This document shows, one piece after another, positions 1-8,254 of a stretch of 64,000 nucleotides of DNA (position 1 is its first letter; every line of letters starts with the position of its first letter). A model generated the notes under the pieces. That model did not search any database and was not told the DNA's origin. It saw only the letters and a list, made by a program, of their open reading frames with translations. Both the position numbers and the translations under genes were made by a program. Origin of the DNA: an uncultured Acetatifactor sp. (GTDB taxonomy: Bacteria; Bacillota; Clostridia; Lachnospirales; Lachnospiraceae); NCBI GenBank assembly GCA_947581865.1, contig CANPWA010000013.1:1-64000 (forward strand), in the 5' to 3' direction.

Positions 1-74
1 TGGCAGAAAAACCTGTTGGAAAACACGGTGTCAGAGCCATGCTTTTGCATCGAGGTTTAATGAGCAGACACTAA
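1..74 (+). CDS. Possible 3' end of an upstream gene
   Basis: All three forward frames are open from the window edge: one to a TAA at 58-60, one to a TAA at 72-74 and one to a TGA at 95-97. The frame ending at 74 encodes a short basic C-terminus, but no family can be recognised from so few residues and the frame choice is not secure. Confidence 0.2.
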   Translation, partial: AEKPVGKHGVRAMLLHRGLMSRH

Positions 75-101
75 ATATGAAAAAGTTCAGTAGGTGAACA
101 C

Positions 102-875
102 ATGGACAAATTAATTGAGAAACTTGGCTTGTATGATATCTGGGCAACAATTTTTCCCGGGGGAGTTTTTCTGATACTTGCAAGAACTCTTTATGATTTT
201 ATGAATACCTTACAGGACACACTTTCTGGTGTTGACAGCGTTGTGGCAAAGCTGTTGCTCGTATATAGAGCGCGCATATATGTGCCAAGTACATTAAACG
301 AACTACTAGTATTTTTCATGTTGTCATATGTAGTAGGTTCTATTCTGCATGAACTTAGTAGCATATTTAAGCATCGAGTATTATATAGTGCAGGAAAACC
401 GACAGAGTTTCTGCTTGAAAGCGACAGGGGACTTTTTAGTGAAGAAGAGGTGAAACAGCTGAAAGCTGTTTATAGGGAATTAATGGAGACATCTGTTAAC
501 AATGACGATAAAGATGATAAAGATGATAAAGAGAGGCTTCTGTTTAAAAGTCAGAAATTGTTCCACATAATGAATGCGGCACTCCAGAGCAGAAAAATAT
601 CCGGACAGTATGTAAAACTAAACGTGATACATAATACTTGTCTTACATTGTCGGTCACATTAATATTGAACTTAGGACTGATACTTATGTTCGGATCGGA
701 GTTTCTGATTCAAGGAAGATGCGACTGGATACTCCCTACAATTAGTTTGGTAGCAACACTTGGAATCAGCATAGCGATACTTATAAAAAGAGGCAAAAAA
801 TACCACAGGTACTGGGTCAAGAACATAGTTTTCGCTTTTTGTCAGATGAACAGGGAGAAATCATTAAAAGCATAA
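102..875 (+). CDS. Four-helix membrane protein, first gene of putative defence cassette
   Basis: A 257-residue protein with four predicted membrane segments at about residues 13-30, 66-84, 178-198 and 208-226. A charged cytoplasmic region lies between helices 2 and 3. It contains an acidic/basic run near residues 130-143 encoded by a short DNA repeat (DDKDDK). There is no signal peptide. The N-terminal pattern (short amphipathic start, then YDIW...PGGVFL) resembles small membrane proteins I associate with bacterial defence islands; that is a memory-based likeness, not a family match. AGGTGA at 92-97 supports the start. The next gene begins 24 bases after its stop on the same strand. Plausible roles are a membrane effector or an anchor for the downstream enzymes; neither is shown by sequence. 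Confidence 0.75.
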   Translation: MDKLIEKLGLYDIWATIFPGGVFLILARTLYDFMNTLQDTLSGVDSVVAKLLLVYRARIYVPSTLNELLVFFMLSYVVGSILHELSSIFKHRVLYSAGKPTEFLLESDRGLFSEEEVKQLKAVYRELMETSVNNDDKDDKDDKERLLFKSQKLFHIMNAALQSRKISGQYVKLNVIHNTCLTLSVTLILNLGLILMFGSEFLIQGRCDWILPTISLVATLGISIAILIKRGKKYHRYWVKNIVFAFCQMNREKSLKA

Positions 876-899
876 GGATATTGTGCTGGAAGAATAATT

Positions 900-2315
900 A
901 TGAAGAACATAGACTTACTTTTAATTAATCCGCCCTTCCACCGGCGCAATGGAAGCGGCTCAATTTTTCCGTTGGGTTTGGGATATATTATGTCCTCTGT
1001 TATGGACAATGGTTTCACATACGATTTCATAGACTGCTGTAAGCTGATTGGTGCTTTTTGGCAAAGCGATTTGGTATGGCTGCGGGCAGAGCTTCTGCGG
1101 AGACTGAAGGAATATAACCCTGTCCTTGTCGGAATAGGCCCTTGTATAACGACGCAAGTAAAAGCACTTAAGATTATAGCAGAATGTTGCAGGGAAGTAT
1201 ATGGGGAGGAACGAATATACTGCGGGGGTCCACTTGCGTCCATTGACGGGCAAGAGTGGTTCTTTTTTGATTTTCTGGGTCTTAAATACATCGTCAAGGG
1301 GGATGGGGAACGGGCGGTGGTGGAAATGCTTCGTACATTGAAGAACGGAAGTTGTCTGAATGCGTGCGGATGCGTTACAACGTCTGATAGGACAGTGTAT
1401 AATGAGATTGATGACATTGATGAAATTTCGTTCCCTCAGAGACCGGATATGCTCAGTAATATTATTTCTACTAGACGTCGGGGCGATGGGAAGATTACGG
1501 CAACGATGGTTACATCTAGGGGCTGCTTGTATAATTGCAGATACTGTGTTTCTGGCAATCTATTCTATAAACATTTCAGAAAGCGTAGTATCGGGAATAT
1601 CTTGGATGAAATGGCGGTTTTGAAAAAAACTTATGGAATTACAGACGTAATTTTCTATGATGATTGTTTCTTTGCTAAGCCGGCGAAGGCTCATAATGAT
1701 ATCTATGATTTTTGTACTGCACTTTTGGAACGGAATTTGGATATGACATGGCAGATGGAAATACGATGTGATTTATTGCAGCAGATCGATCATGAGGATA
1801 TCCAACTATTGTACCGATCCGGGTGCCGGCAGATGAACTTAGGTGTTGAGAAAACCACATCCGAGGCACTTAAGTATCTTGGGAAACATATTACCCTTAC
1901 TGATTGCTCAAGGAAGATTCAACTCATAAAAGATATTTCAGAGATGAAAGTATCTGGAACATTTATTCTGGGTGGAAAGGATGAAACAGAGGAGGATATT
2001 CTGCATATTATTCAGGGGTCCAAGGAGATGAATCTTGATTTTGCACATTATAGTCCTCTTTTTGTATACCCAGGGACGCCAATTTATGACGAATATTTCG
2101 GTAGCGCCGGTGCAACAGCTTGGGTAGAAAGCATCATGAAAGATAGCTGGCCATGGGGCGAGGTGGTCTATGAGACACCTGCCGTGAATCGGAATAAGCT
2201 AATGGGACTAATTAATATAGCATATAGTAAGTTTTATGAAGGCTCGCCATGTCAAGAGGAAAGTATGGTGACGGATAGGTTTAACCTGAAAGGACGATGT
2301 AATGAAAATTTATGA
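900..2315 (+). CDS. B12-binding-domain radical SAM protein
   Basis: A 471-residue protein with an N-terminal cobalamin-binding-like Rossmann domain (about residues 1-150, with a CGGP turn near 108-111 and KGDGERAV near 133). A radical SAM barrel follows. The CX3CX2C cluster motif is C209, C213 and C216 in GCLYNCRYC, which binds the [4Fe-4S] cluster that cleaves S-adenosylmethionine. The classical DxHxxG cobalamin ligand motif is not apparent, as in many class B relatives. Family members carry out methylation or difficult radical chemistry; the substrate here is unknown. A GGAAG ribosome site precedes the ATG. It overlaps the following HD gene by 14 bases, implying translational coupling. It is not a viperin: viperins lack the cobalamin domain. 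Its presence with an HD phosphohydrolase, a methyltransferase and a NACHT ATPase is unusual. Confidence 0.88.
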   Translation: MKNIDLLLINPPFHRRNGSGSIFPLGLGYIMSSVMDNGFTYDFIDCCKLIGAFWQSDLVWLRAELLRRLKEYNPVLVGIGPCITTQVKALKIIAECCREVYGEERIYCGGPLASIDGQEWFFFDFLGLKYIVKGDGERAVVEMLRTLKNGSCLNACGCVTTSDRTVYNEIDDIDEISFPQRPDMLSNIISTRRRGDGKITATMVTSRGCLYNCRYCVSGNLFYKHFRKRSIGNILDEMAVLKKTYGITDVIFYDDCFFAKPAKAHNDIYDFCTALLERNLDMTWQMEIRCDLLQQIDHEDIQLLYRSGCRQMNLGVEKTTSEALKYLGKHITLTDCSRKIQLIKDISEMKVSGTFILGGKDETEEDILHIIQGSKEMNLDFAHYSPLFVYPGTPIYDEYFGSAGATAWVESIMKDSWPWGEVVYETPAVNRNKLMGLINIAYSKFYEGSPCQEESMVTDRFNLKGRCNENL

Positions 2316-3708
2316 CCGTTTATACCATGAGATGAAATTCCCAGCAATCATTATGGAACTTTTAAATTGTCCGGGACTGTTGCGACTCAGGGATGTGCGG
2401 ATGGCGAACAACCAGTTTGTGGCATTCCCAGCATTTGCAACAGTCTCAAGGTATGAACATTCTCTGGGTGTATGCTATCTGGCAGGGATATGTGCAGATA
2501 AACTCGACCTTGATGAAAAAAGTCGGACTGAACTCATGATGGCCTGCCTGTATCATGATGTTGGAACTCCACCTTTCGCTCATGCGATGGAGGAGGTGCT
2601 ACAGGCAAAGTTTGGATTTAATCATGAGAAGAATTTAAAGGATTTGATTATGGGAACAACGGGTGAATTTGATGGCGAGATGGCTCAGGTTTATCAGGGG
2701 CAGAGCTTAAAACTGCGCAGTATATGTCAGAATGCCAGGGCTAGGAGGTTGAGGCTTGACCTCGAGCGGATTGCCTTAATGGCTGTCGGTGACCCGGAGG
2801 AGCCGTTGTCCGGCTTGGTAAATAGTAAGGGAATGGATTTGGACAACATTGACAACATATTCCGCGCCTCATCCGCCATGGGGATTATACAGGGAGATTG
2901 CGGCGGAATGGCGAAGATGCTTGCCGGTGCATTTCGAATTCAAGACGGGGAAGTTTGTCTTGATGGATTATTCCTAGATCATATTCGGGACTGGCAGAGA
3001 ATTCGTGATATTCAGTATACGGCTATATTTGAAAGCGTGGATGATTTTGCCTATCAAACAATGGTGAAAGAGGCAATCGGTATGATGTTTGAGGAGGATG
3101 AGAACGTAAAGTTGGACAAACAGTCCTGGAGGTTGACGGATTCGGAGATAACAAATAACTATCTTCTTCTACATACGAAAAGCCGGGAAATTATGCGTCG
3201 GGTACTCCTTTGCCAACCGTATACATGTTTGGGAATCTTGTACTTGAGAGGAAACAATGTCGTGTCTTATGTGAATAGGCATTTGAAGGACATCGGGTGT
3301 GTTGTTGGGAAATATTTTGTGAAATTCATGGGTTTGTCCGAAAAACAGTTGCTATCCGTAGGTGTACCGGCTGTGGTTGCCAATTTTTATCCGGATAAAC
3401 GGAAACGTGCTATTTTGAACCAGGTTGTATGGGTAAAAAAAGACGCAATCAATAAAACAGCGTTCATACCTGGTGCTCTACTGGGATTTTTTACACCATT
3501 TGCGAATGAGAATTATAGAAATGTGCAGGAAGATGACATGCTACGCAGAAAAAGAGTATCTTTTGGGAGGCATCAGTTGGAGGAAGTGAGGGAGTTGTTG
3601 AAAAAGGAACTTCTGAAAGATTTTGAAGTAATGATTTATGAAGGAGGAAAAGGCAGAAATGGAGAAGCTGATTCAGACACTGGAACGAATCAACTGGGAT
3701 TTTTCTGA
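2302..3708 (+). CDS. HD-domain phosphohydrolase, SAMHD1/dGTPase-like
   Basis: A 468-residue cytoplasmic protein of the HD superfamily. The metal-binding set is readable: H53 in YEHSLG, H85-D86 in YHDVGTPPFAH, H94, and a downstream Asp in the stretch DNIDNIFR (about residues 181-188). That stretch corresponds to the DxxDYxxRD segment of SAMHD1 and bacterial dGTPases. Family enzymes remove triphosphate from dNTPs or hydrolyse other phosphoesters. dGTPase-type enzymes are known anti-phage effectors that deplete dNTPs. The C-terminal half (about 300-450) is less conserved to my eye. AAAGGA eight bases upstream supports the ATG. The 5' end overlaps the radical SAM gene and the 3' end overlaps the methyltransferase gene. 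Substrate is inferred from family only. Confidence 0.85.
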   Translation: MKIYDRLYHEMKFPAIIMELLNCPGLLRLRDVRMANNQFVAFPAFATVSRYEHSLGVCYLAGICADKLDLDEKSRTELMMACLYHDVGTPPFAHAMEEVLQAKFGFNHEKNLKDLIMGTTGEFDGEMAQVYQGQSLKLRSICQNARARRLRLDLERIALMAVGDPEEPLSGLVNSKGMDLDNIDNIFRASSAMGIIQGDCGGMAKMLAGAFRIQDGEVCLDGLFLDHIRDWQRIRDIQYTAIFESVDDFAYQTMVKEAIGMMFEEDENVKLDKQSWRLTDSEITNNYLLLHTKSREIMRRVLLCQPYTCLGILYLRGNNVVSYVNRHLKDIGCVVGKYFVKFMGLSEKQLLSVGVPAVVANFYPDKRKRAILNQVVWVKKDAINKTAFIPGALLGFFTPFANENYRNVQEDDMLRRKRVSFGRHQLEEVRELLKKELLKDFEVMIYEGGKGRNGEADSDTGTNQLGFF

Positions 3709-4942
3709 TTACAGCAGCGTAAAGTTTCCATTGGACATCAATTCCATACCATGGTATCCAGCTACATTCCCTTCACTGATACCGAAATTCCTGATTGCGC
3801 TGTTGTCTGGTAAGGGGAGCGTGGTTTTGGATCCTTTTGGTGGAAAAGGGACGGTGGCTGTGGAGGCCCTGAAACAGGGACGAAAGTTTGTGTATAATGA
3901 CCTGAATCCATTTGCGGCAGATATTGCCAGAAATATAATGGGTACTCTTTTGGGTAGCTTTGAGGACGGTGAGCAGATTACTAAGATTATTCGGTCTGAC
4001 AGGGAAATGCTAGAAAAGGACAAGTTGCGCCAGTGTGAGGACGATGAGTATGTAGGGAAGGATGAGACGGTTATAAATCAGCTTTATGAGCAGGATTTTT
4101 GGAACAGGCTTGATCGGAATGGGATAAATCGGGACGTGGTTTATTGGTACCACAAAGATACTCTGCGGGAGATGCTTGCCATATATGATGCGATAACTGG
4201 GGGAGAGAAAGATTTTTCATACCATGTGAGGAAATTTGCGTTTGCAGCAATCCTGAAGGGGGTCAGTTCTCAGAGAGGTCATTTTACATATGTTACAGAC
4301 AATTGCCTACCTGAAACGATACGGTATTATAATGCGAGTGCGGCTTATTGCAGTATGCTGGAGCGGGTGGACGGCGCTGTAAAGGAATTTCGGAAACAGT
4401 TCTCAGCGGTGAATTTCGGGGGGAATTTGCATCATTTGATCGGAGAGTCTGTCATTCATTGTGGAGACGCCCGGGGACTTGACTGGTTGGGGGATGAAAG
4501 CGTTGATCTTGTGATTACATCACCACCGTATCTTTGTGCCCAGGACTATGTGAAAACAATGCGATTAATTAATCTATTTTTCCCAGAAGAGAATCTCCAG
4601 GATATTATCAGTAAGGAGATTGGTGCCAGATTCATGAGAAGAAAGAAATCAGAAACGGTTGTTCAGAATTTTTATGATGACTTGGACAGGGTAATAGGAG
4701 AACTGTGGCGGGTACTAAAAGAGGATGGGTATTTCTGCTTGATTATCGGTCAAGGAAAAGGAAAGATAACTGACGGGTATGATACAGTACAGGCGGTTGT
4801 CGATATTGCGGTTGAAAAGCATGGATTTGATAAGGTATTTCAGACGGTACGGCGGATTAGCTACAAGATGGTGCGGATTGGCGGCGTGGACAATGAGGAA
4901 ATTTTTGTTTTTCATAAGAGAAAGCGGGAGGGAAAGGGATGA
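3659..4942 (+). CDS. Solitary DNA methyltransferase (N4-cytosine/N6-adenine type)
   Basis: A 427-residue amino-methyltransferase. The SAM-binding motif DPFGGKGT lies near residues 57-64, followed by an acidic VYNDLNP strand. The catalytic motif TSPPY lies near residue 280 and is the form most common in N4-cytosine and some N6-adenine enzymes. The start at 3659 is chosen because AAGGAGG at 3641-3647 sits a normal distance upstream. An earlier in-frame ATG at 3638 overlaps no such site. The gene overlaps the HD gene by 50 bases and ends in an ATGA overlap with the NACHT gene. No restriction endonuclease is recognisable beside it, so it could mark self DNA, act on phage DNA, or be an RNA-type methylase with DNA-like motifs. 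The target is unknown. Confidence 0.85.
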   Translation: MEKLIQTLERINWDFSDYSSVKFPLDINSIPWYPATFPSLIPKFLIALLSGKGSVVLDPFGGKGTVAVEALKQGRKFVYNDLNPFAADIARNIMGTLLGSFEDGEQITKIIRSDREMLEKDKLRQCEDDEYVGKDETVINQLYEQDFWNRLDRNGINRDVVYWYHKDTLREMLAIYDAITGGEKDFSYHVRKFAFAAILKGVSSQRGHFTYVTDNCLPETIRYYNASAAYCSMLERVDGAVKEFRKQFSAVNFGGNLHHLIGESVIHCGDARGLDWLGDESVDLVITSPPYLCAQDYVKTMRLINLFFPEENLQDIISKEIGARFMRRKKSETVVQNFYDDLDRVIGELWRVLKEDGYFCLIIGQGKGKITDGYDTVQAVVDIAVEKHGFDKVFQTVRRISYKMVRIGGVDNEEIFVFHKRKREGKG

Positions 4943-7362
4943 GTTTTCCATGGGTCATTGGAGTATTGTCGACGGATTATGATCTTCATGATTACCGACA
5001 GGCTGTTATAAGAAGTATAAAGGAAGCTGGGGCGGTTCCATCGGCGTTTGAACTGCCTGATTTTCCGGTGGAAACGGATGAGCATAGTCATGATGCCTGC
5101 TTGACCGCTTTGAAAAGGACGCATATTGCGCTTCTTATTGTAGATAAAAGATATGGCGGAATATATTATGCTTCAGAAAAAGAGTCCATTACAGAAAAGG
5201 AATATCTGGAAACAATCAAAAGCGTAATACCTTGTCTGATTTTTGTTAATCAAAAGACTTGGGATGAAAGGCATTTTTATTACACAGATCTAAAAGCAAG
5301 TGGGAAGACGGAGGAAGAATTCAAAAAGGAATATACCTGCAAGCATGTAGAAAAGGTAGAAACACTTCAATTCGTGGAGCGTCTCCGAAAGATATATGAT
5401 GAGAAAAATGTAAGCGGATGGATTAGCTTTTATGATGACATTCCTGCCCTGATTTCAATAATTGAGGGAAAACTGCGAGGTTTGTCGCGATTCTGGCTGC
5501 GAAAGATTGTTGAAGAGCAGTGCAAGACTCTGAAAGCAAGGAAGACTTCGACCTGTTTTGGTATGTCTCTTGGTGATGTGCTTAAGAAGGGATACTATTT
5601 AAATCCAGAGTATGAAATAAACTCCGGTGATGTTTTCGAAGAGACGAAGGAATTAGAGCATATAGTGGTGGACGAGTTATGTCAGAACAAATCCATCCTT
5701 ATCTATGGAGAGGCCGGGTATGGAAAGACAACCATTCTGGCAAAAAGTTTTCTGGATCATGCTGATCAGTTTTTTCAGGACGATGGGTATGATATTCCCT
5801 TCTATATCTGGCTGAAAAATAAGGACAGCCAGTATCACTTTGACTTTATGAAATATCTACAGGAATGTTTTGCAGAATATTGGGAAAGAGAACCTTATCC
5901 GTATTTGAGTATTGAATCTGTTAAGCCATATTTTTATTTAGATGGTATGGATGAGCTTGCGGAGAAGCTGAGCCCAGAAGAGACCGAGAGAATCAGACAG
6001 TCGTCAATATTCAGAAAACCAGTGTTACTGACTTGTAGGCATCAATATGCGATGCGCAATCTGCATGAGTTCGACCTGGTAAATAAATTTAATGTTCATG
6101 TGGAAATAAAAAAATGGAGTCGGCCGAAAGCACAGAAGTATATTAATAATTTTTGTAGGATTCGAAACGTGGATCAGAATTTTAAGGCTAAGGTGTATGC
6201 GTTGTTAACAGGTAATAGCGATCTTAGTAATGTACTTGACAATCCTCTTTTGATTACGATGTTACTATGGATAATCGAAGAGAACCGTATGAGTATTCCG
6301 GAAACGATTACTACTAGGGTAGAGCTTTTTCGGGAATCCCTTAAGCTGATGGCCAGAAGAGAGTGTGGAAAGGGAAGGATGGGTAATCTTGGCGAGAATG
6401 AGTTGCTCCTTATATGGTCCTATTATGCATGGCTATTTTATGAAAAAAAACTGCAACGAAAATCTGCTAAGGTAAAACATCTTCTTTCTGAACTTCAGAC
6501 AGTTTTCCTTTCCCAGTATGGGATTGGTTATAATGAAAGTATTTTTGAGGCTGTTTTTGATTCAAATGAAGAAACGGTATTTGGAACATTTCATGAGCAG
6601 TTCCTTGAGTTCCTGATAGCCAATACCTTGAATTATGCCTGTCTGAATAAATGTGAGCCATATCCGACGTTTCTAAAATATGTCGTGAGGCCGGAGATTA
6701 ATAAATACTTTAGGGGAATATGGGAAGAAGGGACGGAGGAAGAGAAAGCAAACGTTGCAAAAAACATCTTTGATATATATATGGAAAAACAGGGATATTT
6801 TGAGGATGAGGCTGTACGAATTAGAGTACATGCAATTTATCATGTTACACGTTTGGAATGCGCGGAAAGAAAAAAGTACATTCAGAGGGCGTTTGAAATT
6901 GAAAAAACGATTCCTGTGAGGTTGTCATTATTTTTTGGAGCTATCAAAATGGGGCAACTTGATAAAGAGCAGGAGTTTTATGATTTATTATGTCAGAACC
7001 AGGAGTATAGCGTGGCGAATAGAGGATACCATCTGGCCTATTATGGCGATATGCAGGATGAAGGAGAACTGCCATTCAAAGACACAGGGAGTGAAGACTG
7101 GGTCAATACATTGAAAGCGTTTATCAGGCATTTTGAGAGTGGATTGAGGGAACATTATTATTTGTGGCGGGTTGACCTTGTGACTATGTTACAGTTAATG
7201 GAGGCTAGGGGAACGACAGAACCATTATTACTGGAGGATTTGGAGATATTAGAGAAACATATAAATAATCCCTGCATAAAAGACCGTGAATCTTTTCAAA
7301 AAAAAGTAGAAGTGACATTTAGTGAGTTTAAGAAAAGATACAGAAGCTACCAAAATTTATAA
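4939..7362 (+). CDS. DUF4062-NACHT STAND ATPase
   Basis: An 807-residue protein. Residues 1 to about 175 match the DUF4062 pattern (VIGVLSTDYDLHDYRQAV, then a RYGG segment near 71). A NACHT NTPase module follows, with Walker A GEAGYGKT at 257-264 and Walker B YFYLDGMDEL at 331-340, the DGxDE form typical of NACHT. A downstream FHEQFLEFLIA segment near residue 554 is the usual end of the NACHT winged-helix region. The C-terminal 230 residues are helical and may be the sensor. STAND proteins of this architecture are signal-activated switches, and many act in anti-phage defence (Avs-like proteins). It starts at the ATGA overlap with the methyltransferase gene and is followed by a strong terminator, so it closes the operon. 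Its trigger and effector output are inference. Confidence 0.88.
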   Translation: MSFPWVIGVLSTDYDLHDYRQAVIRSIKEAGAVPSAFELPDFPVETDEHSHDACLTALKRTHIALLIVDKRYGGIYYASEKESITEKEYLETIKSVIPCLIFVNQKTWDERHFYYTDLKASGKTEEEFKKEYTCKHVEKVETLQFVERLRKIYDEKNVSGWISFYDDIPALISIIEGKLRGLSRFWLRKIVEEQCKTLKARKTSTCFGMSLGDVLKKGYYLNPEYEINSGDVFEETKELEHIVVDELCQNKSILIYGEAGYGKTTILAKSFLDHADQFFQDDGYDIPFYIWLKNKDSQYHFDFMKYLQECFAEYWEREPYPYLSIESVKPYFYLDGMDELAEKLSPEETERIRQSSIFRKPVLLTCRHQYAMRNLHEFDLVNKFNVHVEIKKWSRPKAQKYINNFCRIRNVDQNFKAKVYALLTGNSDLSNVLDNPLLITMLLWIIEENRMSIPETITTRVELFRESLKLMARRECGKGRMGNLGENELLLIWSYYAWLFYEKKLQRKSAKVKHLLSELQTVFLSQYGIGYNESIFEAVFDSNEETVFGTFHEQFLEFLIANTLNYACLNKCEPYPTFLKYVVRPEINKYFRGIWEEGTEEEKANVAKNIFDIYMEKQGYFEDEAVRIRVHAIYHVTRLECAERKKYIQRAFEIEKTIPVRLSLFFGAIKMGQLDKEQEFYDLLCQNQEYSVANRGYHLAYYGDMQDEGELPFKDTGSEDWVNTLKAFIRHFESGLREHYYLWRVDLVTMLQLMEARGTTEPLLLEDLEILEKHINNPCIKDRESFQKKVEVTFSEFKKRYRSYQNL

Positions 7363-7386
7363 TACATATGTTGTTAAAAAGAATAA

Positions 7387-7442
7387 AAAGACAGACCGCC
7401 GCATATGAGATGCATTTCCCATTGTGGCAGTCTGTCTTTTTT
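7387..7442 (+). terminator. Intrinsic terminator of the defence cassette
   Basis: A 14-bp arm (AAAGACAGACCGCC) pairs with GGCAGTCTGTCTTT across a 26-base loop with one mismatch and runs into six T. It lies 24 bases after the NACHT stop codon. Confidence 0.9.
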
Positions 7443-7591
7443 CATACCTATTTACTGATATGATACGATTTTGTTTGGAAGTTAGGAATGGAATTACAGT
7501 TAGCGTGTTTTACAGTTATGGCTTTTTTTATTTGCTTTTTAATAAAAGAGTGAATGTTGAAATATAAAATAGATGTCAATTTTGCATAAAA

Positions 7592-7636
7592 CTTGACAAT
7601 GTAAAGATTATGCAATATAATGTTTACATTGCCAAG
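7592..7636 (+). promoter_or_regulatory. Consensus promoter inside an inverted-repeat operator, tetR gene
   Basis: TTGACA (7593-7598) and TATAAT (7616-7621) are perfect sigma-A boxes 17 bases apart. They are framed by the inverted repeat CTTGACAATGTAAA (7592-7605) and TTTACATTGCCAAG (7623-7636), with one mismatch. The repeat overlaps both boxes, so a bound repressor would block polymerase. The obvious candidate is the TetR protein encoded 13 bases downstream (autoregulation). The layout also rules out the upstream in-frame ATG at 7610 as the start codon. Confidence 0.85.
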
Positions 7637-7648
7637 TTGGAGGCCGAT

Positions 7649-8242
7649 ATGGAAAAAAGGATATACCATCATAAAGATTTGAAAAATGAACTGATCGAAA
7701 AAGGCATAGAATTGGTCAGCGAAAGCGGTTTAAATCAATTATCGCTGCGAAAAGTTGCCCAGGCTTGTAATGTTAGTCATGCTGCGCCATATAGCCACTT
7801 TAAAAATAAAGAGGAATTGTTTGAAGCAATGCAGTTATTTATCACGGAACAGTTTTCAAATATGTTAGAAGAAGTCATTGCGGTATATAAAGATCAACCC
7901 AATTTTTTGTTGGAATTTGGAAAGGCTTACATAAGGTTTTTTATGGAAAAGCCGCAATACTTTACTTTTTTGTTCCAACATGGAAAAAATATACTGATCA
8001 ATTTAGATATTCGTGACGGGAATGAGAAAAATTATAAACCATTTGTTATATACAAAGAGCAGATATTGAATATGCTTGCGCATTCAGATATGTCATTGGA
8101 TCAAAAAGAAGACTGGATGATCGCGCTTTTTGGATATATCCATGGTTTGGCCTCATTAGCGACAATGGAAAACGTACATTATACAATGGGGTGGGAAAAT
8201 AAGCTGGAAGATTTAATATCTATTTTCACTGTTGATTTTTAG
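7649..8242 (+). CDS. TetR family transcriptional regulator
   Basis: A 197-residue regulator. The N-terminal HTH is at about residues 10-55 (LIEKGIELVSESG, then LSLRKVAQACNVSHAAPYSHF), the classic TetR pattern, followed by a helical ligand-binding domain. The start at 7649 has TTGGAGG upstream. An in-frame ATG 39 bases earlier lies inside the promoter and is not used. It is the first gene of a short transcript with the EFR1-type gene (12 bases downstream) and the KTR-type gene. The inverted repeat over its promoter suggests self-repression relieved by an unknown ligand. The ligand cannot be read from sequence. Confidence 0.9.
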   Translation: MEKRIYHHKDLKNELIEKGIELVSESGLNQLSLRKVAQACNVSHAAPYSHFKNKEELFEAMQLFITEQFSNMLEEVIAVYKDQPNFLLEFGKAYIRFFMEKPQYFTFLFQHGKNILINLDIRDGNEKNYKPFVIYKEQILNMLAHSDMSLDQKEDWMIALFGYIHGLASLATMENVHYTMGWENKLEDLISIFTVDF

Positions 8243-8254
8243 AAGGAATTATGT

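Noticed and set aside
900..2315. Viperin-type antiviral radical SAM protein
   Set aside because: It has a cobalamin-type N-terminal domain and lacks the short viperin architecture.
7610..7651. Upstream start codon for the tetR gene at 7610
   Set aside because: It lies inside the -35/-10 region and has no ribosome site; 7649 has TTGGAGG.
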